From Tethya wilhelma (taxonomy: Eukaryota > Porifera > Demospongiae > Tethyida > Tethyidae), in contig CAXIPT010000004.1 in assembly GCA_964030475.1 (NCBI GenBank), positions 4,456,211 to 4,520,210 of the forward strand: DNA of 64,000 nt, read 5' to 3'. The position numbers and the translations under genes were made by a program. A model generated the notes under the pieces. That model saw only the letters and a list, made by a program, of their open reading frames with translations, was not told where the DNA came from and searched no databases. This document shows, piece by piece, positions 32,329-44,609 of this stretch. Every line of letters starts with the position of its first letter. Position 1 is the first letter of the stretch.

Positions 32329-33003
32329 ACACTCTAACACTATTACAAAGACAATATCACATTTTATACATACCATACAGATATTGAACTGAATCTCAAC
32401 TAGATGTTCAACTCAACAAATTCTTTCCCCATTACACTAACATTTCACCACTGTCAATTTTAGCTCATTAAAGTAAACATAATTATAGAATATGCTTCAA
32501 ATTTCATCACTACACATCACAAACATAATATTATCGGTCCTTGCTGTCATTTTCTTTACCTCTATGTCTATTATAATATAATAATAATCACATGCAACCA
32601 TTGACAATTAACATATGACCATGCCAATCTACCAACCCAGCCATCTTTCTATTCTTCACATTACAAATTCCGCTTTCTAATTGGTGGCATTTTCACAAAC
32701 TCTCACGTTGACAATTATGCATATGAGAGCCTGTTATATGCATGGCCATTGTGTGTTTCATCCATATGACAACGGTTCCAAACATAGTATTATGACATTG
32801 TACACTAACACCATTATCTAACATCCACCTTCCCTGTATTTTTGTACAGCACTATGCTAAAAATAAAACTATGGTCATACCATACTATACCAAAAGATAA
32901 ACAAAGTAACATGCCAAGGGGGTTACATTTGCAGTAGTCTTACACATTAAGATTTTTACAATGTCATACTATGTCATTTAATGTAATATTTAACCAGAAA
33001 TAA
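32329..33003. other. Intergenic, AT-rich
   Basis: No coding or repeat structure that I recognise. It includes the downstream flank of the membrane-protein gene, which ends with a stop at 33004-33006. Confidence 0.4.
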
Positions 33004-36000
33004 CTAAACTTTCGGCAAAAGGGGTTCATTTTCTTCAGCTTCATAAAGGTCACCATCATCTTCAGACTCTAGAGTCTGTCCATGATCACAAACAGAATGG
33101 GTATCGACTTCTGTAATACTGCTCCCATCAGTACTGGGAGAATGTAGAGTGTCAGTATTCAACATTATGGGGTTGGCATTGACAACAGTGACTATTTGAG
33201 CATCGTCAAGATCAGGACATGATGGTGCAACATTTCGAACTGGAAGAATCAATTCTCTACTAATTTTCCCTACTGATCGTGAACTGAATAGTGATGTCAT
33301 AGAGTTGGGTAGTTCATGAATGGGTGTGAAGGAAGACATGTGGTAGACAATAATGGTCAAAAACATCCCAAAAGCAATAAAAACAGATGTATATTCAAGT
33401 GAGGTTGAATCACCATGAGAATCCTTGAGGTAAAATGTTAGCAGGGTGAACATAAGCAAATTTATACAGCTTCCAAATTCTAGTGCATAGCAAAAAACAT
33501 TCCTGAAAGGCTTCTGTGAAAGAATTGCTTGTAAAGAAAGAATGAATCCAACGACAGTGATAATGGTAACAAGATTTACTCGTGGATCACCTAGAACATT
33601 AACGGCCGACACAAGATATACCACCATACGAAGCAACAGCAACATTCCAGTCCAGTAGCGGTGACGATCATTGTAAGGAGCATGGTATGCATCGATGAAT
33701 GCAAGGAACTTGGAGTTTGTCATCCAGCACCTCAAGAGGATGAATCTAGTGGGACACCTGATCAGCACCTGCCAAGAGAACAACACCAGAGTGTAAGTCA
33801 AACCTACTAAAGCCACAAGAACCGCTACTATGAAGAGTGGGATATGCTTTCCTTCCAAGTAAGAGACATTAGCATCAAGCAACCAAACAATCCTTTGGGA
33901 TCCATCACGATAGGTTAGGCGAGTAAATGACAAAGCATCTATTACAGTACGTAGAAGCTTTGTATAAGATAATAGAATGAGGGTAGCCAGTGTTGCTAGG
34001 GAATTTCTTCGATACCTGGACTCAGTGAATAGTCTTGCAAAGCGATCAGAATATTCACCAATCACAATTATTGCAACAACTAGAAAGATTATGTAAACTG
34101 GAAACATAAACTGTAACCATGTCTTCATATAGGCATCCATTCCTCTAAACAAGCAAACTTCAAATCCAAAGTCCAGGTTAAGCCACGAAATGAAAACTGT
34201 TGCAAACGTTGTTTCCCTTAATGAAAAGAAAGTACTATAGTTAGCAGCAACAATATTGGCATAAAAGGTAATACCACTGATGGTTCCAACAGCCACAGTG
34301 AGGTTAAGAACCAACAAAACTACCACAAGTGCTATTCCAGCTAAGGAAAAGGGAATCAGCAACCACAGCCAGCTGTTAGAGCACTCCCCACATCGATTGC
34401 CTCCAAGAAGAAGACTGTGGTTAGGTTGACACTTGCCACAGAGCTTACCAGAGCGATTGTGAGCACATTGAGAATTAGCACCTGGTCCAGTGGAGTTGTT
34501 GAAATCAATGGCAACAGTTCTAGTGGGTGGATAACAATAGTCAAATGGACAGTGAGGGTAGATGATAAAGCCACCAGTCACAATATCATAGTTAATCCAA
34601 AAGTTTCCTTTTCTGAACAGGGTATTGTTTTGAAGAGAACAGTTAGTAATGTACAATTCAAGATCAGGATCACACACACAACTGCTGTTGGATTCTTTTA
34701 ACTTAAATCCAATTGGACAAGGGTCAAATTTTATATTGAAATTGTTTTTAGAGATTCCAACATCTTTACATGGACCATTGGCAAAGAGTTCAATGGTTTC
34801 AGATGCCTTGGGTGAAAACACAGTAAAATTTAACTTAGTGCAACTATTGGTTGTGCTCTGCCTTGTTTCTCCTTCACTGAGTCCCCCCCTTTGTGAGGAA
34901 AGTGAACAAGTAACAGTGGATGGTACTGTGTGATTTACTTGGTCAACAGCAACAACTGATATTGAAAATGTTTTCCCTTTCACAACCTTCACAGTTGGTG
35001 GATGATAACTACAGTTATAATCATCTTTGTCATAGCAGAAACAAATCCGAACTGGATCGGAAGAAATTGATTCCAGCTTTGCAGCGGTGATGTTTTGGAA
35101 GTAATAAACTGGTGTATACCAAGTTATGTTCATAAAATGTTCAGAAAAAGAACTCACTATGCATCTGTCTAACAGTCCACCATAGAGAGTGCTTCCTGCA
35201 TTGCTAGCAGTGTTGTTAGTGAATGAAGTATTGTTTATATGTACATATCCATATTTAAGACCTGGGTTGTAATTTACAGCTAAATTCTGATAGAAACACC
35301 CCTTTGTTGGTACAGAGAGATTTGGAGTTGTATTGTCACACATATCAGTGTTAGAACTGTCCTTCACATAAAGAGCTCCTCCTTGCTCTGCAGAATTGTT
35401 TAGAAAATCCACTCTAGTCCATTTTGATGGATCTCTATTCAATGTATTGCAATCTACTGGAAAGTGGCAATTTTGAGAATCTATCCAATACTTCAATACA
35501 TAAATATGTGAACTAAGTTCAAGGTAAATCCCACCTCCATATTTGGCATGGTTGTAGCTTATACTAAAAGTTCCACTGGAAACTTCTATAGAAGAACTGG
35601 CAGCATGGATACCACCACCACTGATTGATGCAATGTTATTACTGATGTTTGTGATTCCTCCAAGGATTAGTACACTCTGATATGCATAGATTGCCCCACC
35701 AGCGGTAGTTGCATTGTTCCTAATCAGCAACATTGTTCCATTACTTGTTGTGTTAAAAGTACTTTCTATCAACAAAATTGCTCCTCCATTGTCAGCTTCA
35801 TTGCTTTCAAGAATCAATGAACCTAAAACATTGATAATACTTTTCAGTACAGTCATTATCCCACCCTTTGGATATATTACTTTTGTATCCTGCTTTCCCT
35901 GGTAAAAATTGATGGTTGTATTATTTCTACAGTAAGTTTTTCCCATAAAGAGTATTGTACTATCAACTATCTGAAAAGTTCCAATATTGTCAGACACACT

Positions 36001-38244
36001 TGCCATTCCGTCAAAGTGTATACGGCTCTGGATTATGCTAACTACACTTACTTTCCCAGTATTATTAAGAATGTGGAGTGATCCTTTAGTGGTTATGGTA
36101 CAAACATACAAGTTGAGTGCTGCTGCTGTCTTAATGCCTGAGTTGTACGAAAAATTCATATTCTGTAGAACTAATTCTGCTGATCCTAGTTTAGCTTGCC
36201 TTCCGGTACACTGAACTGCTCCGCCATAGATATAAGCACTGTTGTTGAATAGTTTACAATTCACCATGGAAACATGTGCATATACATTGTGTAGTGCCCC
36301 ATTTTGCATAGCTGTATTGTGTTGAAACCAACAATTTTCAATGTGCACTTTTCCTTTCTCAAAGTGCAATGCTCCTGTGCTGCAGAATGCCTGATTATAC
36401 TGAAATGTGCTATTGTATATCATTACAATACTATCATTGAAGAATCCTGCACCGCCATAATTACAGGCAAAATTGCTGCTAAATGTAGAGTTTTCTACTA
36501 CAAGTGTTGAGTTGAATTGCCAAACAACAGCTCCAGCACCATCTTTTTTTTGATAGCATAATCCATATCTGTCTTCAAAAGTCTTGTCTTCAATTGTCAC
36601 ATTATAACAAGTCTTGGACTTATTCCTAGCTGTGTTGCTGAGAAACAAACTGTTTTGTATATGGACTTTTTTTGCTTTGTTGATGGAAAGTACACCTGCA
36701 AACTTTTTAGCAGTATTACCACTAAATACACAATTATTAACATTTACAATCCCAAGTGAGTTCACATAGATAACACCACCACTCCTACCAGCACAGTTGC
36801 CCATAAACGTACTAGATGTAACATTTACACTACTATTTGCAATGGCAATGACTCCACCGAAGTTATTTACGGCATTGTTATTACAAAAGCGACTTTTGAG
36901 GATAGTGACATTGGTTTTATTAGAAATGGAAATCACACCAGCAGATTGATTAGCTGTATTATTCTCAAAGAAGCTGTGTTCTATTTTTAATTTGCAATAG
37001 TCTTGAGAATAAAAAACGCCACCGGTGTTGAAGGCTTTATTACTGTAGAACTTACTTGAATTGATAATCAAGAATGAATAAGGGAATATTGCTAGCGAAC
37101 TACCATAGACAGCTTTATAATTTTTAAACATGTATTTTCTACAGGACACTCCATTGCTAAGTTCCCTCAAATCTAACATTGATCCTTGATGGAAAGTGGT
37201 GTTGCTACCGATATCACCACTATAAGTGGATAAGCTACAAGCACCACCATACATAGCTTTATTGCCACTCATCAGACTGTTAGAGATGGTCACATTCGAA
37301 CCAGTGACAGCAATAGCACCTCCTTCATCGTAGGCTGTATTGTTGGAAAAAAAGGAATTTTTAACTTGGATTGTACTCTGGTACACAAACAAGGCTCCTC
37401 CTAATGCTTTTCCACTTCTGTTCTTACTATGTTTTGTAGCAGAGTTGTAGAGAAAGTGGCTGTTGCTAATAGTCACATGACTTTTTTGAATGCTCAGAGC
37501 CCCACCCATACTCTCAAATCTATGATTGCTGCTGTTACAACACATTGCAGGTAGTCCAGTTACAGAGTTGTTGAAAAAAAGGCAATCTTGTATGGTTACT
37601 TGGCTATTGCTTATTATCATAGCTCCTCCAGTGCTGAAAGTGGAACAAGTGTCATTGATCAGCATGTGACTACCTTCAATGTTCATGGTAAAGCGAGAAT
37701 TGACTACATTTCCTTCACCTATATTCTCTATCACTAGTCCAGTACCACTCGCATTTTGACCTTGTATGCTTGAGTTAATAAGCATAAACTTCTTTACAAA
37801 GGCAACCACACTTTGTCTACATCCCACCACATTCAGATCTTGTATTTCCACAGTTCTAGCATTGACCAATGTAAATCTTGCACCTTTTGTGCATGTAATA
37901 ATGGCTAACTTTGAAACTATTTGATGAGGCTCCGAAAAAGGGTCATCTGTTAAAAGGAGAATGAAATCACTTTGAGCAAGAGTGAAGCTTTGATTGAGTG
38001 AATGATTTCCAGGAAGTAGTATCATAGTGGTGTTGAGAGAAAAGTAGCTGCTTGGTTTTGTAGCATATTGTGACAGTGTCAAACAGCGTCCTCCCTCGCC
38101 AGATGGACAAGGGGTGTTAGGAAAAGGCAAGACATAGTATGTCTCACCAGCTGTGAAACTAGCACTCCAGTGCAGCATGACAGCTGCAATACCAACTAGT
38201 ACATGAAGTGACATATATAGTGACAATAGAGAAATAATCGGCAA
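33004..38244 (-). CDS. Large Pmp-repeat beta-helix receptor-like membrane protein (1746 aa)
   Basis: One uninterrupted 5.2-kb exon. A signal peptide (about 1-33) precedes a long extracellular region with roughly 20 repeats of the GGAI..xxS.VxIxNSxFxxNxA type (about 100-1000), the Pmp/right-handed beta-helix pattern, rich in N-glycosylation sites. A Cys-rich section (about 1150-1290; CVCDPDLELYITNC, then CGKCQPNHSLLLGGNRCGEC) leads into eight or nine hydrophobic membrane segments between about 1290 and 1635. The cytoplasmic tail of about 110 residues is acidic and ends EENEPLLPKV, including an ExxxLL dileucine sorting motif. The layout suggests a surface adhesion or sensing receptor; the ligand is unknown. 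Pmp-like repeats are best known in Chlamydia, but the eukaryotic membrane module and tail argue against a bacterial contig. A truncated paralogue follows at 39.3 kb. Confidence 0.85.
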   Translation of the reverse strand: MPIISLLSLYMSLHVLVGIAAVMLHWSASFTAGETYYVLPFPNTPCPSGEGGRCLTLSQYATKPSSYFSLNTTMILLPGNHSLNQSFTLAQSDFILLLTDDPFSEPHQIVSKLAIITCTKGARFTLVNARTVEIQDLNVVGCRQSVVAFVKKFMLINSSIQGQNASGTGLVIENIGEGNVVNSRFTMNIEGSHMLINDTCSTFSTGGAMIISNSQVTIQDCLFFNNSVTGLPAMCCNSSNHRFESMGGALSIQKSHVTISNSHFLYNSATKHSKNRSGKALGGALFVYQSTIQVKNSFFSNNTAYDEGGAIAVTGSNVTISNSLMSGNKAMYGGACSLSTYSGDIGSNTTFHQGSMLDLRELSNGVSCRKYMFKNYKAVYGSSLAIFPYSFLIINSSKFYSNKAFNTGGVFYSQDYCKLKIEHSFFENNTANQSAGVISISNKTNVTILKSRFCNNNAVNNFGGVIAIANSSVNVTSSTFMGNCAGRSGGVIYVNSLGIVNVNNCVFSGNTAKKFAGVLSINKAKKVHIQNSLFLSNTARNKSKTCYNVTIEDKTFEDRYGLCYQKKDGAGAVVWQFNSTLVVENSTFSSNFACNYGGAGFFNDSIVMIYNSTFQYNQAFCSTGALHFEKGKVHIENCWFQHNTAMQNGALHNVYAHVSMVNCKLFNNSAYIYGGAVQCTGRQAKLGSAELVLQNMNFSYNSGIKTAAALNLYVCTITTKGSLHILNNTGKVSVVSIIQSRIHFDGMASVSDNIGTFQIVDSTILFMGKTYCRNNTTINFYQGKQDTKVIYPKGGIMTVLKSIINVLGSLILESNEADNGGAILLIESTFNTTSNGTMLLIRNNATTAGGAIYAYQSVLILGGITNISNNIASISGGGIHAASSSIEVSSGTFSISYNHAKYGGGIYLELSSHIYVLKYWIDSQNCHFPVDCNTLNRDPSKWTRVDFLNNSAEQGGALYVKDSSNTDMCDNTTPNLSVPTKGCFYQNLAVNYNPGLKYGYVHINNTSFTNNTASNAGSTLYGGLLDRCIVSSFSEHFMNITWYTPVYYFQNITAAKLESISSDPVRICFCYDKDDYNCSYHPPTVKVVKGKTFSISVVAVDQVNHTVPSTVTCSLSSQRGGLSEGETRQSTTNSCTKLNFTVFSPKASETIELFANGPCKDVGISKNNFNIKFDPCPIGFKLKESNSSCVCDPDLELYITNCSLQNNTLFRKGNFWINYDIVTGGFIIYPHCPFDYCYPPTRTVAIDFNNSTGPGANSQCAHNRSGKLCGKCQPNHSLLLGGNRCGECSNSWLWLLIPFSLAGIALVVVLLVLNLTVAVGTISGITFYANIVAANYSTFFSLRETTFATVFISWLNLDFGFEVCLFRGMDAYMKTWLQFMFPVYIIFLVVAIIVIGEYSDRFARLFTESRYRRNSLATLATLILLSYTKLLRTVIDALSFTRLTYRDGSQRIVWLLDANVSYLEGKHIPLFIVAVLVALVGLTYTLVLFSWQVLIRCPTRFILLRCWMTNSKFLAFIDAYHAPYNDRHRYWTGMLLLLRMVVYLVSAVNVLGDPRVNLVTIITVVGFILSLQAILSQKPFRNVFCYALEFGSCINLLMFTLLTFYLKDSHGDSTSLEYTSVFIAFGMFLTIIVYHMSSFTPIHELPNSMTSLFSSRSVGKISRELILPVRNVAPSCPDLDDAQIVTVVNANPIMLNTDTLHSPSTDGSSITEVDTHSVCDHGQTLESEDDGDLYEAEENEPLLPKV

Positions 38245-39320
38245 CTTTTTTTATGCAATTTCTTGTCCTGGTACCAGAAGATTTTTTTTTGCTAATAAAT
38301 TACTGTCAACTGCTACTGTGAGATCCACTTACATAATATTATATACAGAGGGGGTCATTATTGTACAAACTATCAGTTGACTTTTGGAACACAAAATAAT
38401 CATAATTGAATAGATTTTCAAATGAAATGATAACAATAATACATAGTGAAATTGAGTGTACAACAACTTAGGGCTTGCATATTGATATTGTTGGTTACAT
38501 CATGATGATATCTTAGTACTTATAGAATTATGAAGAATATTATTTTGCATTATTATCCAGTATCTATAATTACAGGGTTAGAGATTGCCAATGGTCACCA
38601 ATGATCAAACCAGGTAGGACAATGATGGTGAAGCATGGTTATTGCTGCTACATATTACATCATAATAATTACTGCCATTAGACACTTGCAGGAGCAAGCA
38701 TTGCATTGGGACCAGGGTTCCACATATGTACAGTAGGGAAAAACTTAGTTCCCTAGTATTTGCATTCAACACTGAATAAACAATCATAAGCGTGGGATTG
38801 TTTTTAAAGATAAGACCATTAGAATTTTCATGTTATCAATGGATTTTGATAAGCTTAAGTTACATGCTATATATATGATCAAGGAGGAGGGTCTAGTTCA
38901 ATAGACTACAGTGGAATGTATTATCTATGGCTCAATTATGCAAAAGGAGGAATAGTGTTATGTTAAAAACAACAACAATTAAATACTGTATGTAAACAGT
39001 GTTTGTTCATTTAAAGTTTAATTAAACAAACATACAAACAAATTAATATGTGAAGAGTAAACAAAATAATGTGAATACAAATCAACGAATATAACCTAAC
39101 AGAGCATTATGCAGGATCACAATTAGTATTATTCTAAATAATAGGAACTTCTTATGGAAATTTCACTGGAACAATGAATTTTTTTTACAGAATTTACCAC
39201 TAGCTAACCACAAAAATATTGTGTAACAAAGAGTAATACCGGTAATCATTTCTTATTCTCAACAGTTTTGTGTGTTTTAATTGTTGCACTGCTTGCATGG
39301 TTTCCAGCTGTTCACAAAAA
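38245..39320. other. Intergenic between the membrane-protein gene and its pseudogene
   Basis: AT-rich, no gene seen. The first part is the likely 5' flank of the 1746-residue gene. A TATATATAGTG stretch near 38212-38222 lies inside the signal-peptide codons, so no promoter is assigned. Confidence 0.4.
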
Positions 39321-41172
39321 CTAACTATTCAAAAGTGGTTGGGTTTCATTACTTTCACTGTCATGATCCAATTCAGATTCCTTATTGTCTGTGTCTAGTG
39401 TGTTTGAACTCAATGTGTAGGGGCTAACATTGACTACAGTGACTGATGGAGCATCATGCAGATCTGAACATGATGATGAGGTACTTTGGATCGAAATATC
39501 TAACACTGCATTCTTTCGTCCCACTGATCGGGCATGCCAGAATGTACTCGTGAAGTTTGGAAATTGAATAAGAACTGTAAATGAAGCCAAGTGATGCACG
39601 ATGATAGCTATGAACACTACAAAAGCAATGCTGGATGATATGTACTCAAGTGCAATTGAGTTACCACTAGAATCTTTAAAATACAAGGTCACTACTGTAA
39701 ACATAAACAAGTTTATACAGCATACAAGCTCCAAGACATTACTAAAAGTGGTCTTAAATGGGCTTTGTAAAAGAAATGCTCTCAAGATGAAAACAAATCC
39801 CATAACAGTGATAATAGTGACAAGATTTACTCGTGGATCACCTAGAACATTAACAGCCGACACCAGATATACCACCATACGAAGCTACTGTAACATTCCT
39901 GTCCAGTAGCGGTGACGATCATTGTAAGGAGCATGGTATGCATCGATGAATGCAAGGAGCTTGGAGTTTGTCATCCAGCACCTCAAGAGGATGAATCTAG
40001 TAGGACACCTAATCAGCACCTGCCAAGAGAACAACACCAGAGTGTAAGTCAAACCTACTAAATCCACGAGAACTGCAACAATAAAGAGTGGGATATGCTT
40101 TCCCTTCAAGTATGTAATGTTAGCGTCAAGCAACCAAACAATCTCTCGGGATCCATCTGGGTAGGTTAGGCGAGTAAATGACAAAGCATCTATTACAGTA
40201 CGTAGAAGTTTTGTATAAGATAGTAGAATAAGAGTAGCCAGTGTTGCTATGGAATTCCTTCGATACCTAGACTCAGTGAATAGTTTTGCAAAGTGATCAG
40301 AATATTCACCAATCACAATTATTGCAACAACTAGAAAGATTATGTAAACTGGAAACATAAACTGTAACCATGTCTTCATTTTGGCATCCATTCCTCTAAA
40401 CAAACTTCAAATCCAAAGTCCAGGTTAAGCCACAAAATGAAAACTGTTACAAACGTTGTTTCCCTTAATGAAAAGAAAGTACTATAGTTAGTGGCAACAA
40501 TATTGGCATAAAAGGTAATACCACTGATGGTTCCAACAGCCACAGTGAGGTTAAGAACCAACAAAACCACCACAAGTGCTATTCCAGCAAAGGAAAAGGG
40601 AATTAGCAACCACAGCCAGCTGTTAGAGCACTCCCCACATGGATTCCCTCCAAGGAGAAGACTGTGATTAGGTTGACACTTGCCACAGAGCTTACCAGAG
40701 CGATTGTGAGCACATTGAGAATCAGCACCTGGTCCAGTGGAATTATTAAAGTTAATGGCAACAGTTTCTGTGGTTGGATAACAATAGTCAAAAGGACAGT
40801 GAGGGTAGATGATAAAGCCACTGGTCACAATATCGTGGTCAATCCAAAAGTCACCTTTTCTGAACAGGGTATTGTTTTGAAGAGAACAGTTAGTAATGTA
40901 CAGTTCAAGATCAGGATCACACTCACAACTGCTGTTGGATTCTTTTAACTTGAATCCAATAGGACATGGGTCAAATTTTATATTGAAAATGATTTTAGAG
41001 AATCCAACATCTTTACATAGACCATTGGCAAAGAGTTCAATGGTTTCAGATGCCTTGGGTGAAAACGCTGTAAAATTTAACTTAGTGCAACTATTGGCTG
41101 TGCTCTACCTTGTTTCTCCTTCACTGAGTCCCCCCCTCTTTGTAAGGAAAGGGAACAAGTAACCGTGGATGA
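39321..41172 (-). pseudogene. Truncated tandem paralogue of the Pmp-repeat membrane protein
   Basis: It corresponds to the last ~600 residues of the 1746-aa gene, in the same orientation. The beta-helix is absent: homology stops at about 41172. Three lesions are visible against the intact gene: CAG to TAG at about 41106, a 4-bp loss at about 40404 (AAGCAAAC versus AAAC) that shifts frame in CLFRGMD, and a TAG in the LLLLRMVVY helix at about 39894. The part encoding the last helices and tail (39321-39878) is the most diverged yet still open, and ends ESNETQPLLNS, keeping an ExxxLL motif. Confidence 0.85.
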
Positions 41173-41803
41173 TACAATAGTTTTCAATCTGACTGTATCC
41201 ACAGAGGCGCAAAAGGGAAGCAAAGGGGAAACAACAAACACACACAAAAAAAATTCCTTTCTCTGAGTTAGTCAAAATTAGGAGGATCTGCCAACCACAG
41301 GGGATATATGGGTTATAATTATTAGATAGTTTAGGGCTGGCACTTGAAGCATGAATGCTCAGATACTAAATGAACAAATCTGGATAAGGTTCACCATAGT
41401 CATAAGTGCTGGCTATGAACGATCAGTGCTTATCCTACATAGTTTATTTATAAGGTTCACAGTTCGAACCACACTTGTATACCATTAACATACTATAATT
41501 GTATCAATACATCGAGCATTATGTACAATAAGAGTAATTAAAGTATCAATTTTGAGCACTGTAATTAAACAATAGACAATTAGTCTAATGATAATTATGT
41601 AAATGAAAGTAAGTGACAGGTCCTTTCGTATGGATATAAATTGGTTAAAAAAAGAATTCACTAATAATGGTGTTATCACCATGAGAGAGTTTGTCTTGCG
41701 AAATGAAAAGTTCCTCACTTGTACTATGGCAGTTAATTCTATTCCTATAGAAATAATTATCAGACGACAATTATTGATAACACTAGCAAATGCCTACGAC
41801 ATT
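41173..41803. other. No recognisable gene
   Basis: The stretch at 41202-41230 (AGAGGCGCAAAAGGGAAG) resembles 46210-46230 (AGGAGGCGCAAAGGGAAG), so an unclassified repeat end may lie at the truncation point of the pseudogene. Confidence 0.4.
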
Positions 41804-42490
41804 TTGGGGGCGAGCGTGAGCGTGTGTTTGAGTATCAGATTGCATGAGTGAATATTCAGATTGATCATCATTTGTTTCTGATAGTAAACGTTGACAATGA
41901 AATGGTGTTCAGCGGCTGTGTGGTTAGCTGCATGGCGATTGTGCTGAGTCTCTGTCTCTTGGCAATCTTGGTGTTCTCTCTTCTTGCTTTTTTCACTTTG
42001 CTGTTGAGCATGCCTTTTCTTGTCTAATTTACCTCATTCATGCTACCTACTACTTTTTTCTCTCTGCCTAGTGTTTATTGCCATACATCTAGCTATATAT
42101 ATATATATGAGCATATGCGAGTATTCACGTATCACGCAAGTCAATAATCTATTTCTTCTTTGTCTTTCTAACCTTTTTGCCTAGATCTCGCAGTCTTTAC
42201 ATTTCTGAATCAGTTCACAAAGCTGTGCTGCTGTATGCTGCGTACACGCGCTAGCTACAGTCAGCTAGCTCAAGCGCTCCGTGGATCCTGAGAGCTAGCT
42301 AGCTAGCTAGCTCCACCTACAACTGCGTGACGTCATACGTTGTACAAAAATTTTGTTACCTAAATTGCAAAATTAGAACAGGAAGCGTTATTTACGGAAT
42401 ATGCATACAGACTTCACACAGAAGGAAGTGCATAGATTTTGAATGCCATGTAACGTATATAATTATGGGGCTCGCTCACGCTTGCCCCAA
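41804..42490. mobile_element. Putative non-autonomous TIR element (about 685 bp)
   Basis: Left end TTGGGGGCGAGCGTGAGCG and inverted right end TTGGGGCAAGCGTGAGCG match closely. There is no clear target duplication and no coding capacity. An (AGCT)n run lies inside at 42292-42311. Confidence 0.55.
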
Positions 42491-43257
42491 CAAGGATCCT
42501 AAACAGAATAAGATGTAACTTTATTGAGCGGAAGAAAATATGGATGAACAATTTTATTTGGCTAACGATAACCATAGCAAGAAAGGAACAAGCAAAAGAA
42601 CTTCAATATTAGTATGTTTATAGTGAATAGCAGAAAAATCCCATTTCTAGGTCAGAGGCAGAGAGCCTGGGTACAAGGCTCCTCAGCCACCAGTTACCTA
42701 GCTGTCATCACTATAATAATTGTATAATAAAAAGTGTTGTCTGATAATGAATATGAACTTTAGAGGAATACGCTTGGGTAGTCTAATTGTAAAGTGTGGC
42801 TTGGTATATACAAGCTGTCATTCTGACAATAGAAGCTAATATCATTATCTAATGCTGACGGTGACACTCCGGGTATATATATGACAAGGGCTGAGTTACT
42901 TCTGTGGACAACCTGCTTGTCATGTACAACTAAAAGTTTATAGCATAATATTATAGTATAGCTAAAACAGCACAAACTATCTTATACACATCCATAATGG
43001 CATAAGATAGCCTGCACTCTGCATGCAAAAATTGCTTCCTTCACTGTATATATGTATGTCACACTATATATACAACATACTATTAGCTAGTTTACCATTC
43101 AAAGTGTTCCTCACAGCACAATGCACTGGGAATTACCTTGATACCAGCATGTGACCTAGGACAAAACAGGTAGATACTATTAATGTTGTCTAGTCAGACA
43201 GGAAAATATATTCTTGAATAAAAAAAATACATGCTCAATTTGCATGCAACAATAATT
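42491..43257. other. Possible terminal exon on the minus strand; otherwise nothing
   Basis: On the minus strand an acceptor-like ACTTTTAG near 42937 opens a frame reading VVHDKQVVHRSNSALVIYIP to a stop at 42760. It could be a late exon of the zinc-finger gene, but phase and intervening exons are not established. Confidence 0.25.
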
Positions 43258-43827
43258 GGGGCGAGCTGTAGTGAGCCCCACACTAGTGTGTTCAATGGCG
43301 AAATTTTCTACATTATTAAATATTATGTTATATATTTGTCTGTCGTACATCCTTTCCACCGTTTAAATGTTTACGACGATCATTGCCTGTGCTCCTCAAT
43401 CTAAAGATTTACAGGCAGCTATGGCTCAGTTCCGAGTCTTTAACTAAAAGGGCACCAACTCAGCGAGCATTTAAGTTTACTCTCTTTTTTCAGCTCAAGC
43501 AGTAGCAATGACGAGAGAGACCACAATTAGAGGGACCGAAGACTAGCAAAAGGGATTATAGCTGGGTAGAGGAAAAATAATAAAAAAAAAACAAACAGGT
43601 AATACTGCTGGCTCCTATAGTAGCACATACATCTGTCAGCCAGTTCTTGAACAACTAGTAATTGGACCATGCTGCTCAGTCATGCTGTGTATACATTTTC
43701 AAGTATGCTTTAGTTCATTTGTCCCACATCTTGATTAATATTCAGTTTTCATTTTTGGTGTGTTGTGTAGTGAGGTAACATCAATTATTGATGAACTTAC
43801 TACATAGCAATGATAATGGCTCGCCCC
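43258..43827. mobile_element. Possible TIR element with GGGGCGAGC ends
   Basis: GGGGCGAGC at 43258 and its inverse GCTCGCCCC ending at 43827 resemble the ends of the 41804 element. Only about nine bases match, so this is a weak call. Confidence 0.3.
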
Positions 43828-44288
43828 TTTGATGTTTAAACATCGTCACTAGTAAATATACATTTCTTGCAATTGCTAATTATGTTTGGATAGCTAGATG
43901 TGATGACATAACAGATGATGGAAAAATTATAGAAGATTGGATTATGATTAATATAATACACAGAGAGTCTTTAAAACCTAGCTTAGTCAGGCTTAGCCCA
44001 CCCATACCATATAACTTTAAATATTGATGGTTTGACGGTGAAACTTCAAATCATCAAATTTAGGTCTGTCAATATTTTGGGCCCTGTATATGCATGTACT
44101 ATGCTTGCATGCAAATTGTCAAATATAAATTCGTCAATATTTCTAACCTCTGCAGAGCAAACCATCCAATTTTTTGACTATCAATATTCTGGCTATATGA
44201 TTCTTTTCATGTGGATATACATGTTTAGTACATTCAACTTTCTGTACACAGAACATCAACAACATACAATACAGATTGTTTGTCTTAC

Positions 44289-44405
44289 CAAGTAGCGTGG
44301 ATCATTGAGTAATGCTGTGAGAATGCCTTACTTAGACAATGAGAACACATGTGAAGTTCATAACAGTTGATTACTTCACATGATGGCTTACTACACTTCA
44401 ACTAC

Positions 44406-44485
<80 letters not shown>

Positions 44486-44549
44486 CATAAGTTTACTACA
44501 TATATAATCCATACATGCTATTATATGGCTGCAGAACCACAAGAAAGGA

Positions 44550-44609
<60 letters not shown>

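Noticed and set aside
34356..36510. Several open frames of 60-95 codons on both strands
   Set aside because: All overlap the 1746-residue membrane-protein gene in other frames and lack motifs.
33004..38244. Bacterial contamination, because of Pmp-type repeats
   Set aside because: The same contig carries introns, eukaryotic transposons and a diverged tandem pseudogene of this gene.
41804..43827. One large element bounded by the GGGGCGAGC sequences
   Set aside because: The inner pair at 41804 and 42490 match better with each other (about 17 bases) than with the outer ones (nine bases).
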